Source: Gemmatimonadaceae bacterium (GTDB taxonomy: Bacteria > Gemmatimonadota > Gemmatimonadetes > Gemmatimonadales > Gemmatimonadaceae). Taken from it: DNA of 64,000 nucleotides. The position numbers were made by a program, and so were the translations under genes. The notes under the pieces were generated by a model. The model ran no database searches. It saw only the letters and a program-made list of their open reading frames with translations, and was not told the origin of the DNA. Shown one piece after another: positions 37,543-46,749 of the stretch; the stretch's first letter is position 1; every line of letters starts with the position of its first letter. The DNA lies in the NCBI GenBank assembly GCA_016720905.1, contig JADKJT010000013.1:50272-114271 (forward strand), read 5' to 3'.

Positions 37543-38061
37543 ATGGTGGAAGTGGTCGTCGCTCGACTGGGACTGGACAGCGCGACGAATTCGTACGTCG
37601 TGATTCTGCGCGAGAAACACGGCGCGCGGATGTTGCCGATCTGGATTGGCAAGCCCGAGGCCGAGTCGATCGTGATGCAGATGAATCAGGTGAAGCGGGA
37701 ACGGCCGCTGACGCACGATCTCTGCAAGGCGCTCATCCTGGCCCTGGGCGGCGTACTGCGTCGCGTGACCATCAGTCGCGTGGCGAAGAGCACCTACTTT
37801 GCCGAATTGCACATCCAATGCGAGAGCGGGATCGTGCAACTCGATGCGCGTCCCTCCGACAGCATCGCGATCGCGCTCCGCTTCGAGGCCCCGATCTTCG
37901 CGGACGCGTCGCTGCTCAATGCGCTCGAGTCGGACGACGAAGCCGCGGCCGGCACGGACGCGTTCTTTGTGGCGCCGCCGAATGACGAGATGACGACGGA
38001 GCAGCTCAAGGCGTATCTCGCAACGCTCAGACCGGAAGACTTCGGGAAGTTCTCACCGTGA
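37543..38061 (+). CDS. Bifunctional nuclease (BFN/DUF151) family protein
   Basis: 172 residues from ATG 37543 with GGAGAG upstream. The core LPIWIGKPEAESI and LDARPSDSIAIALR match the BFN family; a C-terminal ~35-residue UVR-like tail (EMTTEQLKAYLATLRPEDF) follows. Plant homologues have DNase/RNase activity; the bacterial role is unclear. Overlaps the next gene by 4 bp. Confidence 0.9.
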   Translation: MVEVVVARLGLDSATNSYVVILREKHGARMLPIWIGKPEAESIVMQMNQVKRERPLTHDLCKALILALGGVLRRVTISRVAKSTYFAELHIQCESGIVQLDARPSDSIAIALRFEAPIFADASLLNALESDDEAAAGTDAFFVAPPNDEMTTEQLKAYLATLRPEDFGKFSP

Positions 38062-39326
38062 ATCGTCTGGGTGGTGCAGGGTGGTTCGGTGTGCTCGCAT
38101 TGGCCGGTTCGGTGTCGCTGCAGGCGCAGGCGCCACGGCCCGCGACCGGTGCCCCCGTTCTCACGCCTGGCGCGGCGGCCTCACGCGAGGTGGCCGGGCG
38201 CGTGCGTCGCCCGGCCAGCGCGGGTGCCGATTCGACCGGCATGGGACCTGCCGCGAATACCTGGGTCACATTGCACCGCGTGGGGAAGGACAGCGCCGGA
38301 CCCGTCGATTCCGTGCGCAGTGATGCGGCGGGACGGTATCGCCTCACGTGGCGTCCTTTCGGAGCCAGTGATGCGGTCTACTTTGCCGCAGTGAAATGGG
38401 GAGGCATCGCCTATTTCACCGCACCGCTGCGTTCCGCGGTGGCCGTCGCGGATGAAGCCGAGATCACGGTGTTCGATACCACGTCAAGGACGTTTCCCCT
38501 GTCCATCAAGGGCCGACATCTGATTGTCGGGGCCGTGGATACCAATAACACTCGCACGATTATCGAGGTCTTCGAACTCTCCAACGACAGTCTGCGAACG
38601 CTCGTGGCAACCGCGCGCAAACCGCCGTCGGCGACGTGGAGCGTGGCGGTGCCAAGTGTCGCGAGTGACGTGCGGGTGACGCAGGGCGAAGTGGCACCCG
38701 ATGCGTTCGCGTACGATTCCGGACGCGTGTCGATCTTCGCGCCGATTGCGCCGGGACTCAAGCAGTTGGCGTTCTCGTATCACCTGCCCGCCGAAAGCTT
38801 CCCAATCAATGTCCGTGCCGACGATGGTGCGGTGGTGTTTGAGGTCCTGGTTGAAGAAGAGCAGGGCACCGTGCGGGGAGCGGGATTCACGGCCGTTGAT
38901 CCGGTGACCATCGAGAATCGCCGGTTCCGTCGGTTTCTTGCGCAGGACGTCAAGCGCGGCGGCACCGTCACCCTGGAGTTGCCAGTCACGAAAACGCGGG
39001 GCAGGACGTCGTCTGTGGCCGCGCTCCTCGTCGCGCTTGGATTCGTGGTGCTGCTTGTCCTGTCGCGCGTCGTCCAGCGACGAACCACGCAGCAGGGCAA
39101 CGGCGCCGTGACGCCAGCCGCATTGCGCGAGCGTGCACGCGCCTATGCGCAGTCGACGGCACCGCCGTTGCACGAGCGACTGGCGCAGGAGATTGCCGCG
39201 CTCGATGCCACGTTCGCGAAACTGCATTCGCCGTCCGACGCGGTGCGTCAGGCGTACGAGGCGCGTCGAACCGAGCTCAAGGCGGCGCTCGCTGACGCGC
39301 TTGCCAGCGTGGGCACGGCGCGGTAG
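38058..39326 (+). CDS. Exported single-pass membrane protein with carboxypeptidase-regulatory-like domain
   Basis: 422 residues from GTG 38058. Signal peptide ending SLQAQA; residues ~45-130 form a carboxypeptidase-regulatory-like sandwich (VSLHRVG type, SDAAGRYRLTW). Beta-rich middle. One TM helix near residue 325 (VAALLVALGFVVLLVLSRVV) and a cytoplasmic helical tail of ~75 residues, perhaps coiled coil. Family not recognised. Last gene of the long train; the riboswitch leader starts right after it. Confidence 0.8.
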   Translation: MNRLGGAGWFGVLALAGSVSLQAQAPRPATGAPVLTPGAAASREVAGRVRRPASAGADSTGMGPAANTWVTLHRVGKDSAGPVDSVRSDAAGRYRLTWRPFGASDAVYFAAVKWGGIAYFTAPLRSAVAVADEAEITVFDTTSRTFPLSIKGRHLIVGAVDTNNTRTIIEVFELSNDSLRTLVATARKPPSATWSVAVPSVASDVRVTQGEVAPDAFAYDSGRVSIFAPIAPGLKQLAFSYHLPAESFPINVRADDGAVVFEVLVEEEQGTVRGAGFTAVDPVTIENRRFRRFLAQDVKRGGTVTLELPVTKTRGRTSSVAALLVALGFVVLLVLSRVVQRRTTQQGNGAVTPAALRERARAYAQSTAPPLHERLAQEIAALDATFAKLHSPSDAVRQAYEARRTELKAALADALASVGTAR

Positions 39327-39349
39327 CTTGGCCGTGTCGCGCATTCCGC

Positions 39350-39512
39350 GTGAAGCACAATTGCAGGTGAACATGGGATACGGAAGCCGGTGGAAATCCG
39401 GCGCGGCCCCGCCACTGTAACGGGCAGTCATCACGCTTCACTCGGAACGCCACTGGTCATGATGACCGGGAAGGCGAGTGACGCGGCCCCGAGCCAGGAG
39501 ACGACCCACGTT
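39350..39512 (+). promoter_or_regulatory. Cobalamin riboswitch
   Basis: Consensus blocks in order: GGAAGCCGGTGGAAATCCGG, GCGGCCCCGCCACTGT (B12 box GCCACTG at 39411-39417), GGGAAGGCGAGTGACGCGG, and GAGCCAGGAGAC at 39491-39502. It binds adenosylcobalamin or a related form and represses the downstream transport genes. The boundaries are approximate. It identifies the btuF-btuC-btuD genes as B12 importers rather than siderophore importers. Confidence 0.93.
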
Positions 39513-39591
39513 CGTGACTCGGACGAAGACCCTCGTGGGGGGGCTCGCGCCACGTGGTGTCGTCAAGAATTGACGTGCATCGCGCGTGCTC

Positions 39592-39619
39592 GGGCGTCTT
39601 CTCGTGGAACAGGACGCCC
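39592..39619 (+). promoter_or_regulatory. Hairpin over the btuF ribosome-binding region
   Basis: GGGCGTC (39592-39598) and GACGCCC (39613-39619) pair perfectly across a 14-nt loop, ending one base before the ATG at 39621. The only Shine-Dalgarno-like AGGA (39611-39614) overlaps the right arm. This may be the expression platform blocking translation when cobalamin is bound (inference). Confidence 0.5.
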
Positions 39620-39620
39620 C

Positions 39621-40607
39621 ATGGTATTCCCCCGATCGGATGTCCGTGCTGCCGCGCGATGGATGGTGCTTGGCGCGATCGGTCTGTGGGCCTGCAGCCC
39701 ATCGGACCGGCCGGCGACCATGCGTGCATCCGATACGACCCGGTCGGCGATCAGACAGGTGCTGGTGACGGCGGACACCGACGATTTTGGACGCGCGATT
39801 CCGCTGGATGTGTCCTCCGCCGAACGCGTCGTGTCGCTCAATCCCACCGCCACCGAAATCATCTTCGCCATCGGCGCCGAGTCACGGTTGGTCGGACGCA
39901 GTGCCTGGGATGAATTCCCACCGGCCGCGAAGGCCGTCCCCGCAGTCGGCAACGGCATTCGCCCCAATGTCGAAGCGGTATTGGGCCTGAAACCAACGCT
40001 GGTCATCCTCTACGCGACCGCCGACAATCGCTCGGCCGCGGACGCGTTCACTCGTGCCGGCGTTCGCACGATGGCGTTTCGAGTGGATCATATTGCCCAG
40101 TTCATGACGTTGACGCGACGACTCGGCGCGGCACTCGGCGCCGTTGATCGCGCGGCAACGGTGGTCGACTCGGTTACGCGGACGCTGGCCCGCGTCAGGG
40201 AAGTGACACGCGGCGCGTCGGTGCGCACCGTCGTGTGGCCGCTCTGGCAGCAACCGGTCATGGTGGTCGGTGGCGGCAGCTACCTCGATGAACTGCTCGA
40301 AATCGCTGGTGGCCGCAACGTGTTCCACGATCTTGCCCCACCGTCGCCAGTGGCGAGCCTGGAAGAAATTGCGCGCCGAAACCCCGATTGGATCATCACC
40401 TCCGTGAAGTCACGGAAAATCATGCGGAGCCAACCGCAATGGCGCGCCGTGCGTGCGGTACGCGACAACCAGTGGATTATCGACGACCCGGATGTGACCG
40501 GGCGACCGTCGGTGGTTCTGGGGATGGCCGCGACCGAACTGGCACACGCACTGCATCCGGAGTTGGGGACGCGGTTGCCGCCGCGACATCGCGCGGCGCC
40601 CCGGTGA
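39621..40607 (+). CDS. btuF: Periplasmic cobalamin-binding protein (BtuF-like)
   Basis: 328 residues from ATG 39621. Signal with lipobox GLWACSPSD. The type III binding-protein fold is clear: RVVSLNPTATEIIFAIG, DEFPPAAKAVPAVGNG, NVEAVLGLKPTLVI, and EIARRNPDWIIT. Delivers B12 to the BtuCD importer. The riboswitch directly upstream supports the substrate. The permease start overlaps its stop. Confidence 0.88.
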   Translation: MVFPRSDVRAAARWMVLGAIGLWACSPSDRPATMRASDTTRSAIRQVLVTADTDDFGRAIPLDVSSAERVVSLNPTATEIIFAIGAESRLVGRSAWDEFPPAAKAVPAVGNGIRPNVEAVLGLKPTLVILYATADNRSAADAFTRAGVRTMAFRVDHIAQFMTLTRRLGAALGAVDRAATVVDSVTRTLARVREVTRGASVRTVVWPLWQQPVMVVGGGSYLDELLEIAGGRNVFHDLAPPSPVASLEEIARRNPDWIITSVKSRKIMRSQPQWRAVRAVRDNQWIIDDPDVTGRPSVVLGMAATELAHALHPELGTRLPPRHRAAPR

Positions 40608-41587
40608 CCGGCCTGCGGTGGGTCGTCGGGCTGGGCGTGCTACTGGGTGTGTTGTTGTTTGTCGTCGCGGTGTCGGTGGGCGCGGTGTCAATCCTGCCCA
40701 TGGACGTGTGGCGGGCGCTGCGAAGCGTCGGCGAGCCAACGCAGATTGCCATCGTGCGTGACCTGCGCGTCCCGCGTGCGCTGCTGGCCGCGTTGGTTGG
40801 CGCCGGGCTGTCCATGAGTGGCAGCGCGTTGCAGGGCACGTTGCGCAATGCACTGGCCGAACCGTATCTGCTCGGCGTATCCGGCGGCGCGGCCGTGGGC
40901 GCCGTCATCGCGACGGCATTGGGCGTGGCATCACCAACCGCCATCACGGTGTCCGCCTTCGCGGGCGCCGCAGCGGCCACGATGTTGGTCTCGCTGATTG
41001 CGCGAGTCGTCGGCGGCGGAACCGATTCACGATTGCTGTTGATGGCCGGTGTGGTCGTCGGCGCGTTTTCCAACGCGGCCATTCTGGTGGCACTGGCCGA
41101 CGCGCCGCCGGAGCGCTTGCGTGGCGCGCTGTGGTGGATGATGGGGTCGGTCGCCGACGCCACCTGGAGTGGCGTGCTGCGCTTGTGCGTCATGGTTGTG
41201 GGGCTCGGGGCGTTGCTGGTGTGGTGGGCCAGAGATCTGGATGTGCTGGCCATGGGCGATGAGTCGGCTGCTGCGCTCGGCGTCGATGCCAATCGCGTGG
41301 CACGACGGATCTTCCTCGTCGCGTCGTGGCTCGCGGCGGCAACAGTCGCGGCGGCCGGACTGGTCGGATTCGTGGGTCTTGTGGTGCCCAATCTGGCGCG
41401 TGCCCTCGGCGCGCGGCGTCAGCGCGCGGTGATGCTGGTTGCCGCCGTCTACGGCGCAGCACTCATGATTGGCGCAGATCTGCTGGCGCGCACGGTGCGC
41501 GCGCCGGCCGACCTGCCTCTGGGGGCTGTGACCGCGCTCATCGGCGTGCCGTTCTTCCTGCTGCGCCTTCGGCGAATGGAACGATGA
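40604..41587 (+). CDS. btuC: BtuC/FecCD-family ABC transporter permease
   Basis: 327 residues from GTG 40604, overlapping btuF. About ten hydrophobic segments. Family motifs: DLRVPRALLAALVGAGLSMSG (fragment), QGTLRNALAEPYLLGVSGGA, and FVGLVVPNLARALGA. Forms the inner-membrane channel for cobalamin uptake. ATGA overlap with the ATPase gene. Confidence 0.92.
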   Translation: MTGLRWVVGLGVLLGVLLFVVAVSVGAVSILPMDVWRALRSVGEPTQIAIVRDLRVPRALLAALVGAGLSMSGSALQGTLRNALAEPYLLGVSGGAAVGAVIATALGVASPTAITVSAFAGAAAATMLVSLIARVVGGGTDSRLLLMAGVVVGAFSNAAILVALADAPPERLRGALWWMMGSVADATWSGVLRLCVMVVGLGALLVWWARDLDVLAMGDESAAALGVDANRVARRIFLVASWLAAATVAAAGLVGFVGLVVPNLARALGARRQRAVMLVAAVYGAALMIGADLLARTVRAPADLPLGAVTALIGVPFFLLRLRRMER

Positions 41588-42389
41588 ACGACACACCCGC
41601 GCTGACTTTCGATGATGTGGTGGTGCGATATCCCGGACGGACGATCCGAGCGCTGGATGGCGTGTCGTTGACGGCGCACACCGGTCGTCTCACCGCGGTG
41701 GTCGGACCGAATGGCAGTGGCAAGAGCACACTGGTGCGCGCCTTGTTGCGACTGGTACCGCTGGAACGGGGCGGTATTCGCGTGGACAGCGCGCCACTGG
41801 CGTCTGTACCACCGCGGCATTTGCCCGACAGGTGGCAGTCGTGCCGCAGCGCGAAGAGCCGGCGGTGCCCATGTACGTGAACGACTTCGTCGCGCTGGGA
41901 CGTCATGCGCATCGCGCGGCGTTTGGTGCGCTCGGCGTACGGGATCGCCGCTGCATTGACGACGCCCTCGCGCGCGCCGGCATGGCAGACGCAGCGACAC
42001 GTCGCACCGACCAGCTGTCAGGCGGTGAGTGGCAACGCGTACGCATTGCGCGGGCGTTGGCACAGGATGCACCAGTACTGGTATTGGACGAGCCGACCAC
42101 GTTTCTCGACATCGCGCACGAGATGGCGGTGTTTGAATTGCTCGACACTCTCGCGCGGGAGGGGCGTGCCGTGCTGCTGGTGAGCCATCAACTCAATCTC
42201 GTGGCACGTTTCGCTTCGCATATTGTGGTGTTGCATCAGGGCACCGTGGCCGCCGCTGGAACCGCGAACGATGTCATGCGGGGGGAATTGCTGGAACGGG
42301 TATACGATTGGCCGCTGGTCATTACCCGGGATCCGGCCGTGGGCGCACCGTCTTTGCTCCCTCTCAGAAGTAGAGGGCCCCGGCGATAG
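41584..42389 (+). pseudogene. btuD: BtuD-type ABC transporter ATPase, frameshifted
   Basis: Starts ATG 41584. Frame one has Walker A GPNGSGKST and runs out at 41880. From about 41820 the next frame continues ARQVAVVPQREEP with the Q-loop, signature LSGGEWQRV, Walker B VLVLDEPT and the switch His (LLVSHQ). One G seems missing at 41815-41817 (CCGCGGCATT instead of CCGCGGGCATT). The restored protein is ~268 residues. It energises BtuC. The single-base lesion in a G run may be an assembly error. Confidence 0.88.
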
Positions 42390-42399
42390 TAGGGTTCAC

Positions 42400-42441
42400 C
42401 CGTCTCCCCGTCTGCTGTCTCCCGTCTCCCGTCTCCCGTCT
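42400..42441. repeat. CCCGTCT heptamer array
   Basis: Five to six imperfect copies of CCCGTCT in the spacer between btuD and recO, the same unit as in the inverted repeat at 17455-17524. One-sided here, so no hairpin forms. No promoter or gene seen. Confidence 0.75.
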
Positions 42442-42454
42442 ATTTCCTCCCCCC

Positions 42455-43231
42455 GTGCCCCTGCTCGTCACCGAAGCGATCGTCCTGCATGTTGCCGACT
42501 ATCTCGAGTCGTCGCGGATCCTCCGCCTCGCGACGCGTGAGGCGGGCGTGCAGTCGGTGGTGGCGCGGGGGGCGCGCAATTCGCGCAAGCGCTTCGGGAG
42601 CGCGATCGATTTGTTCGCGCAGGGACAGGCGCAGCTGGACATCCGACCGGGGCGGGACCTGCATGCGCTGGTCAGTTTCGATGTCGCCCGTTCGCATCCC
42701 GGTCTCGCCGAACACTTGGCTCGATTCAGCGCTGCGTCGGCCTTCGCCGAAGTCGCCTTGCGGGTTGTCCACGAGGAAGCCGCGCCGCTGGTGTTCGAGG
42801 GGTTGGCCCACGCGTTCGCCGACATGGCCTCGCGGGACGGGGACGCGGCCACGGCCGTCGCCCTCGGCGCGCTCTGGCGGCTGGTGCGCGATACGGGTTT
42901 TTCCCCGTCGCTCGATCGGTGTGCCGAGTGCCACGCGGAAGTCAGTGTGAGTGAGGAGGCGATATTCAGCTATCAGGCCGGCGGGATCCTCTGTGGCCGA
43001 TGCGCAGCTCGCACGCCAGGCGGGCGTCGGCTGCCCGCGGCGGCCAGACGGGTTGTCGTAGGATGGTTGAATGACGATTATGCCGAACTCAGCAGTATTG
43101 ACGCAAAGGCCCATCAACGCCTACTTCGCGAGTTCATCGGGCATCACCTGACGGACGGACGGCCACTCCGCGCCTTTGCCAGTTGGGAGTCAGGCGGGCT
43201 GGCCGCTGACAGGCTCCATAGCGCTCCGTAA
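42455..43231 (+). CDS. recO: DNA repair protein RecO
   Basis: 258 residues from GTG 42455. N-terminal OB fold (VTEAIVLHVADYLESSRILRL fragment), helical middle, and a zinc site CAECH with CGRC (residues ~153 and ~180). Loads RecA with RecR at gaps in RecF-pathway repair. Slightly long at the C-terminus. Confidence 0.9.
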   Translation: MPLLVTEAIVLHVADYLESSRILRLATREAGVQSVVARGARNSRKRFGSAIDLFAQGQAQLDIRPGRDLHALVSFDVARSHPGLAEHLARFSAASAFAEVALRVVHEEAAPLVFEGLAHAFADMASRDGDAATAVALGALWRLVRDTGFSPSLDRCAECHAEVSVSEEAIFSYQAGGILCGRCAARTPGGRRLPAAARRVVVGWLNDDYAELSSIDAKAHQRLLREFIGHHLTDGRPLRAFASWESGGLAADRLHSAP

Positions 43232-43360
43232 AGCTCTAAAAGACATATGGTTATGGTTCACGCGCATTGCCGGCTGGCGGCCCGGTCGGTTGCCTGCCGG
43301 CGCTTTCGTCAGTCTCCTGATTGGTGATGCGCGACACAGAGAACAGGCCCGGTCACTTGC

Positions 43361-43389
43361 TTGACTCCACGAATCGCGCTCCCTAGCTT
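43361..43389 (+). promoter_or_regulatory. Sigma-70-type promoter
   Basis: TTGACT (43361-43366), 17-bp spacer, TAGCTT (43384-43389), about 85 bp before the small secreted protein gene. The 244-bp spacer after recO holds nothing else obvious. Confidence 0.6.
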
Positions 43390-43475
43390 CACAGATGTAG
43401 GTCCCTGATGGTCAACCATTCACCCTCAATTGGAGACTTCGACTAGCCACCTGATTCGTCAGTCGGAGAAGCAAC

Positions 43476-43907
43476 ATGAAACGTGTGGGGACAGCACTGG
43501 GTCTGGTGCTCGCTCTCGCCGCGTTCATGCCACGAGAGTCTCAGGCGCAGGACACTCGGGCGAAGAAGGCGGACGCAACACTCCGCCAGAACTACCCGAA
43601 CCCGTTCAATCCTGAGACAAAAATTCCGTTCAGTGTGGGAGACCCGCCAAGCTGTACTGATAACGGCAAGCAGTATCGGGTAAGCCTCAAGGTGTACAAC
43701 GTGTTGTCACAACTTGTCGCCGTGCCGGTATTGCAGGGTCAAGCACAGTCCTTGGACAACGTGACCATTTCCTGTGGCGAGTACACGGCCTACTGGGATG
43801 GAAAGGTGCTGAACACTGGACGAGAAGCTGCCTCGGGTGTGTACTACTATCGCCTTGAGGTCAACGGCGTATCACTGCCGTTAAAAAGGATGCTCGTGGC
43901 GAAGTAG
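43476..43907 (+). CDS. Small secreted protein made of a FlgD-Ig/T9SS-like sorting domain only
   Basis: 143 residues, ATG 43476. Signal peptide ends ESQAQD. Almost the whole mature part is the domain usually found at the C-terminus of large secreted proteins: QNYPNPFNPETKIPFSV, then VYNVLSQLVAVPV, YTAYWDGKVLNTGREAASGVYYYRL and the tail LKRMLVAK (fragments). Two Cys (PSCTD, ISCGE) probably bridge. Usually such domains attach cargo for type IX-like secretion or anchoring; here there is no cargo. Own promoter and a strong terminator make it a one-gene unit. Confidence 0.82.
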   Translation: MKRVGTALGLVLALAAFMPRESQAQDTRAKKADATLRQNYPNPFNPETKIPFSVGDPPSCTDNGKQYRVSLKVYNVLSQLVAVPVLQGQAQSLDNVTISCGEYTAYWDGKVLNTGREAASGVYYYRLEVNGVSLPLKRMLVAK

Positions 43908-43946
43908 CATCGCGGTAGACACCACGAACCCGTACGACAATTCATG

Positions 43947-43991
43947 ATGGCGCGCCGGGTGAGCGGACCCGGCGCGCCATTTTGTATTTTT
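43947..43991 (+). terminator. Strong rho-independent terminator
   Basis: ATGGCGCGCCGGGT (43947-43960) pairs perfectly with 43967-43980 across the 6-nt loop GAGCGG, followed by TTTTGTATTTTT. It ends the small secreted protein transcript. Confidence 0.9.
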
Positions 43992-44094
43992 GGCCGTAGG
44001 GAGTGCCATACCAGCAGGCCCGTCATCGATCAGATGACGCATCCTGCAGTTCTGGCCGATTGCGTTCGGCATTCTTGTTGCCAGCTTCTTACGT

Positions 44095-46749
44095 ATGATC
44101 AATCCCGATCGCCTGACCGTGAAGAGCGCTGAAGCGCTCAATGAAGCCGTCGCGCTGGCCCGCAAGGCCGGCAACCCCTCGGTATACGACCTCCATCTCC
44201 TCCTCGCCCTGTTGGCGCAGGACGAAGGGATTGTCGTGCCGATTCTCCAGAAGGTCGGCGTCAATGTCACCGCGCTGCGCGCGGCGGCCGATCTGGAAGC
44301 CGGGCGCTATGCGAAACAGAGCGATGCGCAACCGTCGTTCAGTCGCGAGATCACGTCCGTGGTCGATGCGGCCGAAAAGGAAGCCAAGCTCCTTGGCGAC
44401 GAGTTCATCTCCACCGAACACATGCTGTTGTCGCTGGCTGATGTCAAAGGCATCGACAGCAGTCGCCTGCTGGCCACGGTGGGCGCGAATCGTCAGGCGT
44501 TGCTTGACGCCCTCAAGTTGGTGCGCGGCGCGCACAAGGTCACGGATCAGTCGCCCGAGCAACAGTATCAGGCGCTGCAGCGCTACACGCGCGACCTCAC
44601 CGACGCCGCGCGACGGGGCAAGCTTGATCCGGTGATCGGGCGTGACGAAGAGATTCGCCGTGTCATTCAGGTGTTGTCACGCCGGACCAAGAACAATCCC
44701 GTGCTGATCGGTGAGCCCGGTGTCGGCAAGACCGCGATCGCCGAAGGGTTGGCGCAGCGCATCATCAGCGGCGATGTGCCCGAGGGCCTTCGCAACAAGC
44801 GGTTGGTGTCCCTCGACATGGGCGCGCTCATTGCGGGTGCCAAGTTTCGCGGCGAGTTCGAAGAGCGATTGAAGGCCGTGCTCAAGGAAATCACGGCCGC
44901 CGAAGGGCTGTACGTGGTGTTCATTGACGAACTGCACACCATTGTGGGCGCAAGCAAGGCCGAGGGGAGCATGGACGCGGGCAACATGCTCAAGCCCATG
45001 CTGGCGCGCGGCGAACTGCGCGTCGTTGGCGCCACCACGCTGGATGAGTATCGCCTGCACGTCGAGAAGGACGCGGCGCTCGAGCGCCGCTTCCAGCCGG
45101 TGTTCGTCGGCGAGCCCAGCGTGGAAAGCACGATTGCCATCTTGCGTGGACTCAAGGAACGCTATGAATCGCATCATGGCGTGCGCATCACCGACGGCGC
45201 GGTCGTGGCCGCGGCCACGTTGTCCAATCGGTACATCGGCGATCGCTTCCTGCCCGACAAGGCGATCGACCTCATCGACGAAGCCGCCTCCCGATTGCGC
45301 ATCGAGATCGACTCCGTGCCGCAGGTGATCGATGAAGTGGAGCGCCGTATCGTGCAGCTCGAAATCGAGCGGCAGGCACTGCGCAAGGAAACCGATCCCG
45401 CGTCGATTGAGCGGCGAGCGACACTCGAGCGCGAGCTCGCCGATGCGAAGGAACATGCCGCGGGGATGCGCGCGCAATGGCAGCGCGAGAAGGACACCCT
45501 CGGCGCCGTTGGTCGCATCAAGCAGGAAATTGAGCAGACGAAATTCGAGGCGGAGAAAGTCACGCGCGCCGGAGACCTCAACAAGGCCGCTGAAATTACC
45601 TACGGGCGCATTCCGCAGTTGGAGCGCCAGATGAAGGAGGCGGAAGCGCAGTTGGGGAGTCAGGGCGGTCGTCCGCAATTCCTGAAGGAAGAAGTGGGCG
45701 CCGACGACGTGGCGGAAATTGTCGCCCGATGGACGGGCATTCCCGTGACCCGGATGCTCGAGTCGGAACGCGAACGCCTCACCAAGCTGGAGGAGGTGCT
45801 GGCCACGCGAGTGATCGGGCAGGGCGAAGCGGTGCGCGCCGTGGCCAACGCGGTGCGCCGCTCCCGTGCCGGACTGCAGGATCCCAACCGACCCATCGGG
45901 TCCTTCATTTTTCTCGGGCCGACGGGTGTCGGCAAGACGGAAACCGCTCGCGCATTGGCCGAGTATCTCTTTGATGACGAACACGCCATGGTGCGCATCG
46001 ACATGTCCGAGTACATGGAGAAGCACGCCGTCGCGCGACTCATTGGGGCGCCGCCAGGGTACGTGGGGTACGAGGAAGGGGGGCAGCTGACCGAAGCCGT
46101 GCGCCGTCGTCCGTACTCGGTGATCCTGTTCGATGAAATCGAGAAGGCGCATCCCGATGTCTTCAACATCCTCTTGCAGTTGCTGGATGATGGACGGCTG
46201 ACCGACTCGCAGGGTCGCACCGTCGACTTCCGCAACGCCGTGGTCATCATGACATCGAACGTGGGCAGTCAGTTGATTCTCGAGCGCGCGCAGACACACG
46301 AGCCATGGCCACAGGTCGAGCAGGACGTGCTGGCGGCCATGCGTGGGGTATTCAAGCCGGAGTTCCTCAATCGCATCGACGATATTGTCGTGTTTCATCC
46401 GCTTGGTCGGAGCGACATCGATCACATCGTCGATTTGCAGTTGGCGCATTTGCGCAAGTTGCTGACCGATCGCAAGCTCACCATCGTGCTCACCGATGCG
46501 GCGCGTCGTCAGTTGGCCGATGCGGGATACGATCCGGTGTTTGGCGCCCGGCCGCTCAAGCGCGCGGTGCAGCGCATGCTGCAGAATCCGTTGGCGCTGG
46601 CCGTGCTCGAGGGAACGTTCAAGGAAAACGACATCATTGTGGCCGAAGCGGGCGAAGGCGATGCGTTGACGTTTCGCCATGGCGATGGCAGCGAGATCGA
46701 CGCCGCGAACCCGTCGGCTACGGTGTCGACGGTCGCGATCGCGACGTGA
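44095..46749 (+). CDS. clpB: ClpB disaggregase
   Basis: 884 residues, ATG 44095. N domain (1-150), NBD1 with GEPGVGKTA (~206) and VFIDELH, coiled-coil middle domain (~410-530, ERQALRKETDPAS region) which separates ClpB from ClpA/C, NBD2 with GPTGVGKTE (~608) and ILFDEIEKAH. Rescues aggregated proteins with DnaK in the cytosol. The tail has ~25 extra residues. The tadA start overlaps its stop. Confidence 0.96.
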   Translation: MINPDRLTVKSAEALNEAVALARKAGNPSVYDLHLLLALLAQDEGIVVPILQKVGVNVTALRAAADLEAGRYAKQSDAQPSFSREITSVVDAAEKEAKLLGDEFISTEHMLLSLADVKGIDSSRLLATVGANRQALLDALKLVRGAHKVTDQSPEQQYQALQRYTRDLTDAARRGKLDPVIGRDEEIRRVIQVLSRRTKNNPVLIGEPGVGKTAIAEGLAQRIISGDVPEGLRNKRLVSLDMGALIAGAKFRGEFEERLKAVLKEITAAEGLYVVFIDELHTIVGASKAEGSMDAGNMLKPMLARGELRVVGATTLDEYRLHVEKDAALERRFQPVFVGEPSVESTIAILRGLKERYESHHGVRITDGAVVAAATLSNRYIGDRFLPDKAIDLIDEAASRLRIEIDSVPQVIDEVERRIVQLEIERQALRKETDPASIERRATLERELADAKEHAAGMRAQWQREKDTLGAVGRIKQEIEQTKFEAEKVTRAGDLNKAAEITYGRIPQLERQMKEAEAQLGSQGGRPQFLKEEVGADDVAEIVARWTGIPVTRMLESERERLTKLEEVLATRVIGQGEAVRAVANAVRRSRAGLQDPNRPIGSFIFLGPTGVGKTETARALAEYLFDDEHAMVRIDMSEYMEKHAVARLIGAPPGYVGYEEGGQLTEAVRRRPYSVILFDEIEKAHPDVFNILLQLLDDGRLTDSQGRTVDFRNAVVIMTSNVGSQLILERAQTHEPWPQVEQDVLAAMRGVFKPEFLNRIDDIVVFHPLGRSDIDHIVDLQLAHLRKLLTDRKLTIVLTDAARRQLADAGYDPVFGARPLKRAVQRMLQNPLALAVLEGTFKENDIIVAEAGEGDALTFRHGDGSEIDAANPSATVSTVAIAT

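Noticed and set aside
39390..39620. Upstream extension of the btuF frame
   Set aside because: It runs through the conserved riboswitch; the signal peptide and lipobox place the start at 39621.
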